A DNA stretch of 9,286 nt from Thermoplasmata archaeon. GTDB taxonomy: Archaea; Thermoplasmatota; Thermoplasmata; Lutacidiplasmatales; UBA184. This document shows positions 1-8,501 of the stretch, one piece after another. Within the stretch, counting starts at the first letter, position 1. Each line of letters starts with the position of its first letter. The notes under the pieces were generated by a model, which saw only the letters and a list, made by a program, of their open reading frames with translations, was not told where the DNA came from and did not search any database. The position numbers were made by a program, and so were the translations under genes. The stretch is from assembly GCA_030039825.1 (NCBI GenBank), contig JASHUV010000003.1, forward strand, positions 1 to 9,286. The letters are read 5' to 3'.

Positions 1-255
1 CGGGCCGCCCGATCGCCGGCCTCCCGCCGTGGCGGGCATGGGCACGAACTCCCCGGGCTTCCAACGGTGGGGCGAACGAACGAGCTCGAGGTCCCGCACG
101 AAGAGATCGGCGTGGCCGCAGGACCGGCAGATGCGGGTCCCGAGCTCGGCCTCGCCGCCCCCCCGAAGGGAGAGCCCGCCCCGGCCGATCATCCCGCTGC
201 GCACGCGATTCGCCCAGACGAAATCGTTCCCTCCGCAGTTCGAGCAGATCGGCAT
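1..255 (-). CDS. Small zinc-ribbon protein, 3' end cut off by the window edge
   Basis: The function is unknown. This is the first 85 residues of a protein read leftwards from the ATG at 255-253, with no stop before the window edge. Two Cys pairs are visible: C4-x2-C7 (CSNC) directly after the start, and C43-x2-C46 (CRSCG) followed by the hydrophobic HADLFV. A Gly-rich stretch around residues 21-34 (including RGGLSL) lies between them. Two CxxC knuckles in a short protein indicate a zinc ribbon, probably for nucleic-acid or protein binding. The layout resembles the small protein at 3639-3881. No good Shine-Dalgarno precedes the start. An AT-rich patch on the minus strand (about 285-303) could be the promoter. 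It is divergent from the UspA gene. The longer minus-strand frame across this region lacks the Cys pairs and is a shadow. The tail after residue 65 looks disordered and its end is not seen. Confidence 0.62.
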   Translation of the reverse strand, partial: MPICSNCGGNDFVWANRVRSGMIGRGGLSLRGGGEAELGTRICRSCGHADLFVRDLELVRSPHRWKPGEFVPMPATAGGRRSGGP

Positions 256-284
256 GCCCTGGTCCCGCTCGTCCTGGGCGGGGC

Positions 285-303
285 GAGCATAACATCTTTT
301 TCC
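285..303 (-). promoter_or_regulatory. Possible TATA region for the left-edge zinc-ribbon gene
   Basis: This short A/T-rich run stands out in very GC-rich DNA. On the minus strand it reads roughly AAAAAGATGTTATGCTC. It lies about 30-45 bp upstream of the ATG at 255, so it could give a leader of roughly 10-16 nt. It is a poor match to an archaeal TATA box, so the call rests mainly on position and base composition. Confidence 0.35.
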
Positions 304-333
304 CCTCGGACCCGAGGGGCGGCGCCGGGCGCA

Positions 334-341
334 TCCATAAT
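334..341 (+). promoter_or_regulatory. Putative TATA box for the UspA gene
   Basis: The plus strand reads CCATAATG, the only A/T-rich patch close to the UspA start. Its centre is about 31 bp before the ATG at 369, which predicts a start of transcription only a few bases before the codon. No Shine-Dalgarno is visible, so a nearly leaderless mRNA is likely. Confidence 0.4.
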
Positions 342-368
342 GAGGCCCCGGCGGGGTCCACGACCGCG

Positions 369-833
369 ATGCCGCCGCTCTTCCCCCGGATCGTCGTGGC
401 GGTCGACGGCTCCCGGGTCGCCGCGCGGGCCCTCACGATGGCGATCGAGCTCGCGAAGGCGAACGGGAGCGAGCTCGCCGTGCTCGCGGTCGCGCCGGTC
501 CACCCGGTCTACGTGACCGCGGAGGAGCCGTGGGTCCCGACCGAGGTCCCGGAGAGCGAGGCCAAGGCGTTCCAGGAGATCGTCGACGCCGCGGTGGCCA
601 CCTGCCGATCGGCGGGCCTTTCCGCGGTCACCGGCGTCGGCCTCGAAGGGGTCGTCGTCGACGAGATCATCGGCTTCCTCGACGAGCACCGGCCCGATCT
701 CCTCGTGATCGGCTCCCGCGGGATGTCCACGACGAAGCGCCTCCTCCTCGGGAGCGTCTCCGACGCGGTGAGCCACCACGCGAACTGCCCGGTGCTGATC
801 GTGCGGCCGGCGCCCGAGCCGTCAACCGCCTAG
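369..833 (+). CDS. UspA-family universal stress protein
   Basis: This is a single-domain universal stress protein of 154 residues, the usual size for the family. The N-terminal strand IVVAVDGS (residues 8-15) carries the Asp that contacts adenine in ATP-binding members. The C-terminal nucleotide loop fits the family signature G-x2-G-x9-G-S/T exactly: GSRG at 115-118, nine residues, then G128-S129. The closing strand PVLIVRP (141-147) is also typical. With the full loop present it should belong to the ATP-binding class rather than the non-binding UspA class. The protein is cytosolic, with no signal peptide or membrane segment. Such proteins are linked to stress survival, but specific partners cannot be read from sequence. 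The ATG at 369 is chosen because it directly precedes the first beta strand and lies about 31 bp from a TATA-like box. The gene converges on the uL16 gene. Confidence 0.93.
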   Translation: MPPLFPRIVVAVDGSRVAARALTMAIELAKANGSELAVLAVAPVHPVYVTAEEPWVPTEVPESEAKAFQEIVDAAVATCRSAGLSAVTGVGLEGVVVDEIIGFLDEHRPDLLVIGSRGMSTTKRLLLGSVSDAVSHHANCPVLIVRPAPEPSTA

Positions 834-834
834 A

Positions 835-857
835 TCGGCGCGGGCGCGCCGCGCCGA
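835..857. terminator. GC-rich inverted repeat between convergent genes
   Basis: TCGGCGCG and CGCGCCGA form a perfect 8-bp stem around a 7-base loop. The repeat sits directly after the UspA stop codon (831-833) and 3 bp from the uL16 stop codon (861-863), so both transcripts would end in it. There is no T-tract on either side, so it does not match a classic intrinsic terminator or the U-run terminators known from archaea. It could be an mRNA 3'-end hairpin. Chance palindromes are common in DNA this GC-rich. Confidence 0.3.
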
Positions 858-860
858 GCG

Positions 861-1367
861 CTACGAGGCGGCCGTCACGACGTTGAGCCGCGTCGGCACG
901 GGAAGCTTGTGGGAGGCCTTCCGAAGGGCCTCCTTCGCGTCGGCGACGTGCGCCGCCGTCGTGTAGACGGTCAGGAGCTCCATCCCGATCTGCGCGCGGA
1001 CCGCGTGGCTCACGGGCTTGCCGAAGGCCCGGCGCATCCCGTCGGAGATACGGTCGGCCCCGGCGCCGGTCGCCATCTTGTGCTCGCGGAGGATCTGGTG
1101 GGGGAAGCGCCGGACCTTGAGCCGGAACTCGTTCGGCGCGAACTTCTCGAGCACCCGGACCGCGCTGATGCGGGCCGCCTCGAGCGCCGTGTCGCGGACC
1201 TGCGCGGCCTCCTCGACACCGAGGGAGAGCGCGACGGGGAAGTTGCCCTTGAGGTTCCCGGTGTCGAACTGGGTGATCCGGCAGGCCGGGATGCCGCCCA
1301 TGTACTCCTGCCGGGTGTAGACCTGGCCCTCGATCTTCCGGTACATCCGGGCCGGCTTGCGCGTCAT
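861..1367 (-). CDS. rpl10e: Large-subunit ribosomal protein uL16 (archaeal L10e)
   Basis: This is a 168-residue ribosomal protein of the archaeal/eukaryotic L10e type, equivalent to bacterial L16. It binds 23S rRNA near the A-site and peptidyl-transferase region and is needed for subunit maturation. The start MTRKPARMYR and the segment YMGGIPACRITQFDTGN (22-38) are characteristic. The loop GAGADRISDGMRRAFGKP (101-118) corresponds to the highly conserved loop that reaches toward the peptidyl-transferase centre. The length is normal for the archaeal form. The ATG at 1367 is supported by the N-terminal family motif and by a TATA-like box about 30 bp upstream, which implies a leader of only a few bases. 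It lies 35 bp downstream of the pantoate kinase stop on the same strand, but this box suggests it has its own promoter. Read-through from the kinase gene is also possible. Confidence 0.97.
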   Translation of the reverse strand: MTRKPARMYRKIEGQVYTRQEYMGGIPACRITQFDTGNLKGNFPVALSLGVEEAAQVRDTALEAARISAVRVLEKFAPNEFRLKVRRFPHQILREHKMATGAGADRISDGMRRAFGKPVSHAVRAQIGMELLTVYTTAAHVADAKEALRKASHKLPVPTRLNVVTAAS

Positions 1368-1393
1368 GGGGGTGGCGGCCGAGCCGGGTGCGG

Positions 1394-1401
1394 CTTAAAA
1401 G
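1394..1401 (-). promoter_or_regulatory. Putative TATA box for uL16/L10e
   Basis: The minus strand reads CTTTTAAG followed by CCGC. The box centre is about 30 bp before the uL16 ATG, which predicts a transcript starting about 4-5 nt before the codon. It begins one base after the TAA stop of the upstream pantoate kinase gene (1405-1403), so the whole 35-bp gap is essentially a promoter. Confidence 0.6.
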
Positions 1402-1402
1402 A

Positions 1403-2344
1403 TTACGCCGGACCGGGTCGGGGCGCCGGCTCCACCCGACGGAGGCCGGGCCCCCAGGGCGAGGCGGCGAGCTCGATGGCCGGCCATCGGCGGGCCTCGA
1501 GGAGCTCGATCAGGCGGTCGCGACCTCCCGGGGATTCGGGCAGGGCGAAGAGGCAGTTCCCGAACATCGCCTGCGCAACCCAGGCCCGGGCGCCCCTCAG
1601 CTCGGCGATCGCGCGGAGGAGCTCGGGCCGGGCGAGGCCGACCGCGTCGGTGAACGCCTCGGCGGCGGTGAAGAAACGCTCCGGGTCGGCGCGGCGTCGG
1701 AGCGCGACGAGGGGGCCGTGGGCCGACGCCTCCGCGCGGGCGAGGAACCCCGGGTCGGCGAGCGCCTCCCGCGTGGGGATCGGCGGGCCCGCGATCACCA
1801 CGAAGATCGGCCCCTTGAAGGCGCGATGCCGGACGCTCCCCCACGGGGGGATCCCCGGCACCGAGCGGACCTCGAGGCCGCCTCCGAGGATCGCCGCGAC
1901 GCCGCCGAGCCCGCCACCGCCGAAGAGATCGGCGAGATGGGCCACCTCGATGGCGCGCTCTCTCGGGACCCCGACGAGTTGGGCCACGGCGAGGGCGGTG
2001 GCGAGCGCGCCGGCCGCGCTCATGCCGAGTCCCTGTCCGATCGGGAGATCGTGGACGATCGAGACGGACAGCTCGCCCCGACGGCGGGCGAGCAGCCGGT
2101 CGGCGACGTCGGTCGAGATCGGGAGCTCGCCCGGCGTCTCGCCCGTCACGACGACGCGGCGGGCCCCCCCGGGCCGGTAGCGCGCCGTCGCGGTGGCACC
2201 CAGGGACAGCACGATCCCGGCGCCGACCGAACCGCGGGCCCGGGGATCCTGCCCCGACTCGGAGGGGGCGAAGAGACCGGTGACGTGGCCCGGCGCGAAC
2301 GCGGCCGCCGCCCTCCCCGCTTCAACCTCTCCCCGTCGGCCCAT
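1403..2344 (-). CDS. pok: Archaeal pantoate kinase (GHMP kinase superfamily)
   Basis: It is predicted to phosphorylate pantoate to 4-phosphopantoate with ATP, the archaeal route to CoA; phosphopantothenate synthetase, the next enzyme, is not in this window. From the ATG at 2344 the protein is 313 residues, normal for the family. The N-terminal block FAPGHVTGLF (16-25), then DPRARGSVGAGIVLSLG (33-49), is typical of archaeal pantoate kinases. The GHMP ATP-binding loop PIGQGLGMSAAGA is at 101-113. It is cytosolic. An upstream in-frame ATG at 2362 exists but lies only 3 bases from the TATA-like box at 2365-2372, so a transcript from that box would start near 2343 and could not include it. About 14 residues precede the conserved core, a little longer than usual. 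The stop TAA abuts the uL16 promoter. Confidence 0.88.
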   Translation of the reverse strand: MGRRGEVEAGRAAAAFAPGHVTGLFAPSESGQDPRARGSVGAGIVLSLGATATARYRPGGARRVVVTGETPGELPISTDVADRLLARRRGELSVSIVHDLPIGQGLGMSAAGALATALAVAQLVGVPRERAIEVAHLADLFGGGGLGGVAAILGGGLEVRSVPGIPPWGSVRHRAFKGPIFVVIAGPPIPTREALADPGFLARAEASAHGPLVALRRRADPERFFTAAEAFTDAVGLARPELLRAIAELRGARAWVAQAMFGNCLFALPESPGGRDRLIELLEARRWPAIELAASPWGPGLRRVEPAPRPGPA

Positions 2345-2364
2345 GCTCCCGGCGAGGACCATTC

Positions 2365-2372
2365 CTTATAAG
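2365..2372. promoter_or_regulatory. Palindromic TATA box between pantoate kinase and PAN
   Basis: CTTATAAG reads the same on both strands. Leftwards, its centre is 24-25 bp from the pantoate kinase ATG at 2344, the distance expected for a leaderless archaeal mRNA. Rightwards it would give a start near 2395 and a leader of about 42 nt for PAN. A second A/T patch, CTATTTCT at about 2383-2390, could instead drive PAN. Confidence 0.6.
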
Positions 2373-2417
2373 CCGCAGCGCCTCTATTTCTCGCGACGTC
2401 TTCGGGACGAGATTCCC

Positions 2418-2424
2418 GGGGGAG
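2418..2424 (+). promoter_or_regulatory. Weak Shine-Dalgarno-like site for PAN
   Basis: GGGGGAG lies 12 bases before the PAN ATG at 2437, somewhat far for an ideal site. PAN is the one gene here with room for a real leader, so ribosome-binding-site initiation is more likely than for its neighbours, which appear leaderless. Confidence 0.3.
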
Positions 2425-2436
2425 ACTTCGATCGGA

Positions 2437-3642
2437 ATGAGCGACGCCGAGGCTCCGGGGGCCCTGCCGGAATCGTTCGATCGCGTGAACTTCCTCGAGC
2501 TGAGGAACAACCAGCTCTCGGAGGCGATCAAGCGGGTCGAGAGCGAGCGGCACTACATGGAGGCCGAGATCCTCCGCCTCCAGCGCGAGGTCAAGCGGCT
2601 CAAGACCGAGCTCGACCGGCTGCGCTACCCGCCGCTCATCGTCGGCAGCGTCCGGGACGTGCTCACCGACGGGCGCGTCGTCGTTAAGTCCTCGACGGGG
2701 CCGGACTTCGTCGTCAACTGGGCGGAGACCGTCGAGCACGAGAAGATCACGGTCGGCTCCCGCGTCGCCCTCAACAAGCAGACGCTCGCCGTCATGGGCA
2801 TCCTTCCGGCCTCGCTCGACCCGCTCGTCGCGGCGAGCGAGATCGTCGACAAGCCGAACGTCACCTACCAGGACATCGGCGGCCTGACCGACCAGATCCG
2901 CGAGATCCGCGAGGCGGTCGAGTACCCGCTCCTCCGTTCCGAGCTCTACCGGAAGGTCGGCGTCGATCCCCCGAAGGGGGTCCTCCTCATCGGTCCGCCG
3001 GGGACCGGGAAGACGATGGTGGCGAAGGCCGTGGCCCACCACACCCACGCGACGTTCGTGCGCCTCGTGGGGAGCGAGCTCGTCCAGAAGTACATCGGCG
3101 AGGGCGCGCGCCTCGTGCGCGAGCTCTTCCAGCTCGCCCGCGAGAAGGCGCCGACGATCATCTTCATCGACGAGGTCGACTCGATCGGCGCGAAGCGCCT
3201 CGAGGTCGCCACGAGCGGGGACCGCGAGGTCCAGCGCACGCTCATGCAGCTCCTCGCGGAGATGGACGGCTTCGAGCCGCTCTCCAACGTCAAGATCATC
3301 GCGGCGACGAACCGCCCGGACATCCTCGACGAGGCGCTCTTGCGCCCCGGCCGGTTCGACCGGATCATCGAGGTGCCGCTGCCGAGCTACGCCGGCCGCA
3401 CCGAGATCTTCAAGATCCATTCCCGCGGGATGGCCGTCAAGGAGCCCGTCGATTTCGAGGCCCTCGCCTCGCGGTGCGAGGGCGCGACGGGCGCCGACAT
3501 CCGCGCCATCTGCACGGAGGCCGGCATGTGGGCGATCCGCGAGGAGCGGGAGCAGGTCACGTTCGTCGACTTCGAGCGGGCGATCGAGAAGGTCGTCGGC
3601 GAAGAGGAACTCCGCAAGGAGTCCGTGACGATGTTCGCCTAA
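2437..3642 (+). CDS. pan: Proteasome-activating nucleotidase (PAN), AAA ATPase
   Basis: PAN forms a hexameric ring that unfolds proteins and threads them into the 20S proteasome; it is the archaeal counterpart of the Rpt1-6 ring. The 401 residues show the full architecture: N-terminal coiled coil (about 15-64), the PP pair at 65-66 at the coil/OB junction, OB domain (about 67-135), then the AAA module. Visible motifs are Walker A GPPGTGKT (186-193), pore-loop KYIGEG (218-223), Walker B IIFIDEVD (241-248), sensor-1 Asn in AATN (289-292), the arginine-finger region RPGRFDR (303-309) and the sensor-2 region GATGADIRAIC (349-359). The last three residues are Met-Phe-Ala, where the proteasome-docking HbYX tail normally has a penultimate Tyr. 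The length is typical and the gene looks intact. It is divergent from pantoate kinase, and its TAA stop overlaps the stop of the opposing zinc-ribbon gene. No proteasome subunit is in this window. Confidence 0.97.
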   Translation: MSDAEAPGALPESFDRVNFLELRNNQLSEAIKRVESERHYMEAEILRLQREVKRLKTELDRLRYPPLIVGSVRDVLTDGRVVVKSSTGPDFVVNWAETVEHEKITVGSRVALNKQTLAVMGILPASLDPLVAASEIVDKPNVTYQDIGGLTDQIREIREAVEYPLLRSELYRKVGVDPPKGVLLIGPPGTGKTMVAKAVAHHTHATFVRLVGSELVQKYIGEGARLVRELFQLAREKAPTIIFIDEVDSIGAKRLEVATSGDREVQRTLMQLLAEMDGFEPLSNVKIIAATNRPDILDEALLRPGRFDRIIEVPLPSYAGRTEIFKIHSRGMAVKEPVDFEALASRCEGATGADIRAICTEAGMWAIREEREQVTFVDFERAIEKVVGEEELRKESVTMFA

Positions 3643-3881
3643 CCCGGCGGGTTCGCCGGCGCCGCCGCGTCGTCCGGCCCGCGGGCGGTGAAGAACTCGA
3701 CCCGTCCGCAGCGCGGGCACCACTGGGTGTCGAGCCAGAGGACCGCGTCGGGGTGGTTCGGCAGGCCCCCGGTGCGGATCGGCTGCGCGCCGAGGCGGTT
3801 CAAGGCGGTCCGGCAGGTGGAGCAGAAGCGGGTCTCGGCGGCCTCCGCGTTGGGGGCCTCGGTGGCGGCCGGCTCGCTCAC
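3639..3881 (-). CDS. Small two-knuckle zinc-ribbon protein, function unknown
   Basis: This is an 80-residue protein I cannot name. It has two Cys pairs, C20-x2-C23 (CSTC) and C55-x2-C58 (CPRCG), with a 31-residue spacer containing RTGGL (36-40) and WLDTQW (49-54). The second knuckle is followed by VEFF. Flanking residues 1-17 and 66-80 are rich in Ala, Pro and Glu and probably disordered. One zinc ion bound by the four Cys is the simplest reading. The layout parallels the partial protein at 1-255. The start is GTG at 3881, about 30 bp from a weak TATA-like box, so the mRNA is probably leaderless. The TAG stop overlaps the PAN stop by two bases in tail-to-tail orientation. The paired CxxC motifs, absent from the other frames here, argue that it is real. 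Confidence 0.72.
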   Translation of the reverse strand: MSEPAATEAPNAEAAETRFCSTCRTALNRLGAQPIRTGGLPNHPDAVLWLDTQWCPRCGRVEFFTARGPDDAAAPANPPG

Positions 3882-3907
3882 GGCCGTGGTCCGACAGAGC
3901 GGGAGGG

Positions 3908-3914
3908 TTTGAAA
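3908..3914 (-). promoter_or_regulatory. Weak TATA-like box for the 80-residue zinc-ribbon gene
   Basis: The minus strand reads TTTCAAA, followed by CCC. It lies in the 42-bp gap after the EF-Tu-like gene, and its centre is 30 bp before the GTG at 3881. The spacing matches the uL16 and UspA promoters, but one central base departs from a TATA consensus. The gene could also be transcribed by read-through from the clpB operon. Confidence 0.38.
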
Positions 3915-3923
3915 GTTCCCTGT

Positions 3924-4879
3924 CTAAGGTCCGGCGCCCGGGCCGAGCCGGAGCCGCGCGACGAGCCGGGGGCCGGCCTTGGGCGAGAGGTCCGCGAGGA
4001 GGGCCGAGGCCCCCGGGACGGCGGCGACCGCCCGATCGGCCTCGAGCGCGAGGGTCGGGCCGTCGGCGCCGGTGATCCGGACGGGGACGAGCTGGAGCCC
4101 GACCTGGAGGTGGGCGGACAGGCCCGGCACCGCCCGCCCCCGGTAGTACGGGCACGGCTTCTCGATGCGTCCGGAGAGCCGGGCCCCCACCGTCAGGGCG
4201 CCCTCGGGAGCGAGGCACTGCCCCCGCTCGAGCTCCTCGGCCTCCACGCCCCTCAGCGCGACGCCGACCCGCTCCCCGGTCGCCGCCGACCTCACGTCGG
4301 CGTCGTGGACCTGGATCGACCGGACCTCGACGAGGCGGTCCGACGGGTAGAGCCGCAGGCGGTCGTGGGCAGTGAGGGTCCCCCGTCGGACCACGCCGAG
4401 GGCCACGGCGCCGACGCCCTTCACCGGGAAGGCGTGGTCGATCGGCACGAGGACGCTCCCCGGCGCGGGCGGTGCCTCCCAGGCGTCGACCTCCGCCCGC
4501 AGGTGGGGAAGGTCGAGGGGCCGTACCGGGAGGCTCTCGAGCCGGGTCCCCTTGAGCGCGCGCCCTAGCTCCGCCTCGCCGACGCCGGGGCCGGTCAGGA
4601 GGTCGACCGGCGTCTCGAGGAGGTCGACGGCGGCGAGGCTCTCCGCGACCTCGCGCGTCAGCTCGTTCACGACGGCGACGGTGCGGTCGGCCATGGCGAG
4701 CGCCGTCAGGAGCGGGGCGAGCTTCTCCGGGAACTGCGTCGGCTCGACGATCGTCGCCGCGTGGCCGTCCCGGACGGCGTTGTAGAGCGTGACGTCGGAG
4801 GAGGTCCCCTTCTTGCCGAGGTCCTTCGCGACGTCGCGGGCGCCGACGACGGCGACGGTGATCGCGCCGGTCACCCGGG

Positions 4880-4883
<4 letters not shown>
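3924..4883 (-). CDS. EF-Tu/SelB-like protein with degenerate G domain
   Basis: This 319-residue protein has the fold order of a translational GTPase without its GTP-binding motifs. The N-terminal third (about 1-120) begins like a G domain (ITVAVVG, 8-14), but the P-loop is replaced by a Lys/Gly segment with [12 protein letters not shown] (19-30). The DxxG switch position reads VEPTQFPEK (46-54), and no NKxD is seen. Domain 2 is well preserved (about 142-230): [20 protein letters not shown] (147-166), then the strand VRSIQVHD (187-194) and [10 protein letters not shown] (204-213), as in EF-Tu, eEF1A and SelB. Residues from about 231 to the end look like the following beta-barrel. Similar EF-Tu-like proteins occur in methanogens and relatives; I recall no established function. 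The GTG at 4883 overlaps the clpB stop (GTGA). An alternative GTG at 4874, with GGAG 8 bases upstream, would give 316 residues. Confidence 0.82.
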
Positions 4884-7489
<2,606 letters not shown>

Positions 7490-7512
7490 GGCGCGCCGGG
7501 ACGGGCTTCGCA

Positions 7513-7520
7513 TTTATAAG
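7513..7520. promoter_or_regulatory. Shared TATA box midway between clpB and pyrD
   Basis: TTTATAAG (core TTATAA is self-complementary) lies in the 52-bp gap between the clpB ATG (7489) and the pyrD GTG (7542). Its centre is about 27 bp from the clpB start and 25 bp from the pyrD start, so each transcript would begin at or within a base or two of its start codon. No other A/T-rich patch exists in the gap, so one box probably serves both directions. Confidence 0.68.
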
Positions 7521-7541
7521 CCCCGGCCCCTCGACGGCGCG

Positions 7542-8501
7542 GTGGCGGACCTCCGCGTGAGCTGGGCGGGTCTCTCGCTGAGGAATCCGCTCATCCTGGC
7601 CTCCGGGATCTGGGGGGAGAGCGGCGCCTCGCTCGCCGGGGCGTACGAGGCCGGCGCCGGCGCCGTCATCACGAAGTCGATCGGTGCGGCGCCCCGACCC
7701 GGCTACCCGAACCCGACGGTCGAGGCGCTCGACCAGTGGGGGTTCCTCAACGCCATGGGCCTGCCGAACCCGGGGATCGAGGAGTACCCGAAGGAGATCG
7801 CCGTCGCCCGCGCCCGGGGGGCCGCCGTCATCGGTTCGGTCTTCGGGGGGAGCGCGGAGGAGTTCGCGGAGCTCGCCGGGAGGATGGCCGATACGGGCGT
7901 GCTCGCCGTCGAGCTCAACCTCTCCTGCCCGCACGCGGAGGGCCTCGGGGCCGACATCGGCGAGGTCCCGGAGGAGGTCGAGGCCGTGACCCGCGCCGTC
8001 CGCGCCCGGGTGAAGGTCCCGGTCATCGTGAAGCTCACGCCCAACACCTCGGACCCGGTCGCGCTCGCGCGCGCGGCCGAGCGCGGCGGGGCGTCGGCCG
8101 TGAGCGCCATCAATACGCTGAAGGCGATCGCGATCGACATCCGCCTCCGCCGGCCGGTCCTCTCCCACGGGATCGGGGGCCTGAGCGGCCCGGCGATCAA
8201 GCCGATCGGACTCGCCTGCGTCTGGCAGATCGCGAGGGCGGTCACCATCCCCGTCATCGGCGTCGGCGGGATCCGATCCGCCGAGGACGTCATCGAGTAC
8301 CTGATGGCCGGGGCGTCGGCGGTCGAGATCGGGACGGCCGTCGCGTTCGACGGGATCGGGCTGTTCGGTCGGATCGCCTCCGACCTCGACCGCCTCCTCG
8401 GCGAGCTCGGCCTTCCGAGCGCGGCGAGCGCCATCGGGCTCGCCCAGCGGGCCGCCGCGCCGGCGATGCCGGCCGCGCCCTCGGTCCGAGGGAACCGATG
8501 A
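7542..8501 (+). CDS. pyrD: Dihydroorotate dehydrogenase, class 1B catalytic subunit
   Basis: PyrD oxidises dihydroorotate to orotate using FMN, step four of pyrimidine synthesis; in class 1B the electrons pass through PyrK to NAD+. The 319 residues fit the family (about 300). Visible are NPLILASG (15-22), the FMN-binding TKSIG (44-48), LNAMGLPNPG (69-78), and NLSCPH (126-131) with Cys129 as the catalytic base. The Cys marks class 1, since the membrane class 2 enzymes use Ser. VKLTPN, the GGLSGPAIKPI segment, GVGGI and the final phosphate-binding GTA follow in order. There is no N-terminal membrane anchor. The start is taken as GTG at 7542, just before the first strand and about 25 bp from the TATA box. 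The frame is open much further left, but that part is antisense to clpB. The C-terminus has a short Ala/Pro-rich tail. It overlaps pyrK. Confidence 0.95.
   Translation: MADLRVSWAGLSLRNPLILASGIWGESGASLAGAYEAGAGAVITKSIGAAPRPGYPNPTVEALDQWGFLNAMGLPNPGIEEYPKEIAVARARGAAVIGSVFGGSAEEFAELAGRMADTGVLAVELNLSCPHAEGLGADIGEVPEEVEAVTRAVRARVKVPVIVKLTPNTSDPVALARAAERGGASAVSAINTLKAIAIDIRLRRPVLSHGIGGLSGPAIKPIGLACVWQIARAVTIPVIGVGGIRSAEDVIEYLMAGASAVEIGTAVAFDGIGLFGRIASDLDRLLGELGLPSAASAIGLAQRAAAPAMPAAPSVRGNR
8488..8492 (+). promoter_or_regulatory. Shine-Dalgarno site for pyrK inside the end of pyrD
   Basis: GAGGG ends five bases before the first ATG of pyrK (8498) and eight before the second (8501). It is one of the more convincing ribosome-binding sites in the window, as expected for an internal operon gene that cannot be leaderless. 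It fits either ATG, so the start could be one residue shorter. Confidence 0.5.

Noticed and set aside
297..301. T5 run on the plus strand as an archaeal terminator
   Set aside because: No plus-strand gene ends before it. It is better explained as the complement of the A-rich promoter patch of the minus-strand zinc-ribbon gene.
189..779. Minus-strand frame of about 196 codons over the UspA gene
   Set aside because: It is antisense to an intact UspA with a complete ATP loop, and it overlaps the zinc-ribbon start in another frame that lacks the Cys pairs.
909..2371. Plus-strand open frames over uL16 and pantoate kinase
   Set aside because: Both are antisense shadows. The minus strand carries strong family motifs across the whole stretch.
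2146..4218. Minus-strand frame of about 690 codons spanning PAN and both its neighbours
   Set aside because: It runs through parts of several real genes in wrong frames, with Arg/Asp/Leu-rich sequence and no recognisable domain.
7490..7513. Upstream ATG at 7513 as the clpB start
   Set aside because: It lies inside the TATA box, adds eight residues (MRSPSRRA) not typical of ClpB, and would not be on a transcript starting near 7490.
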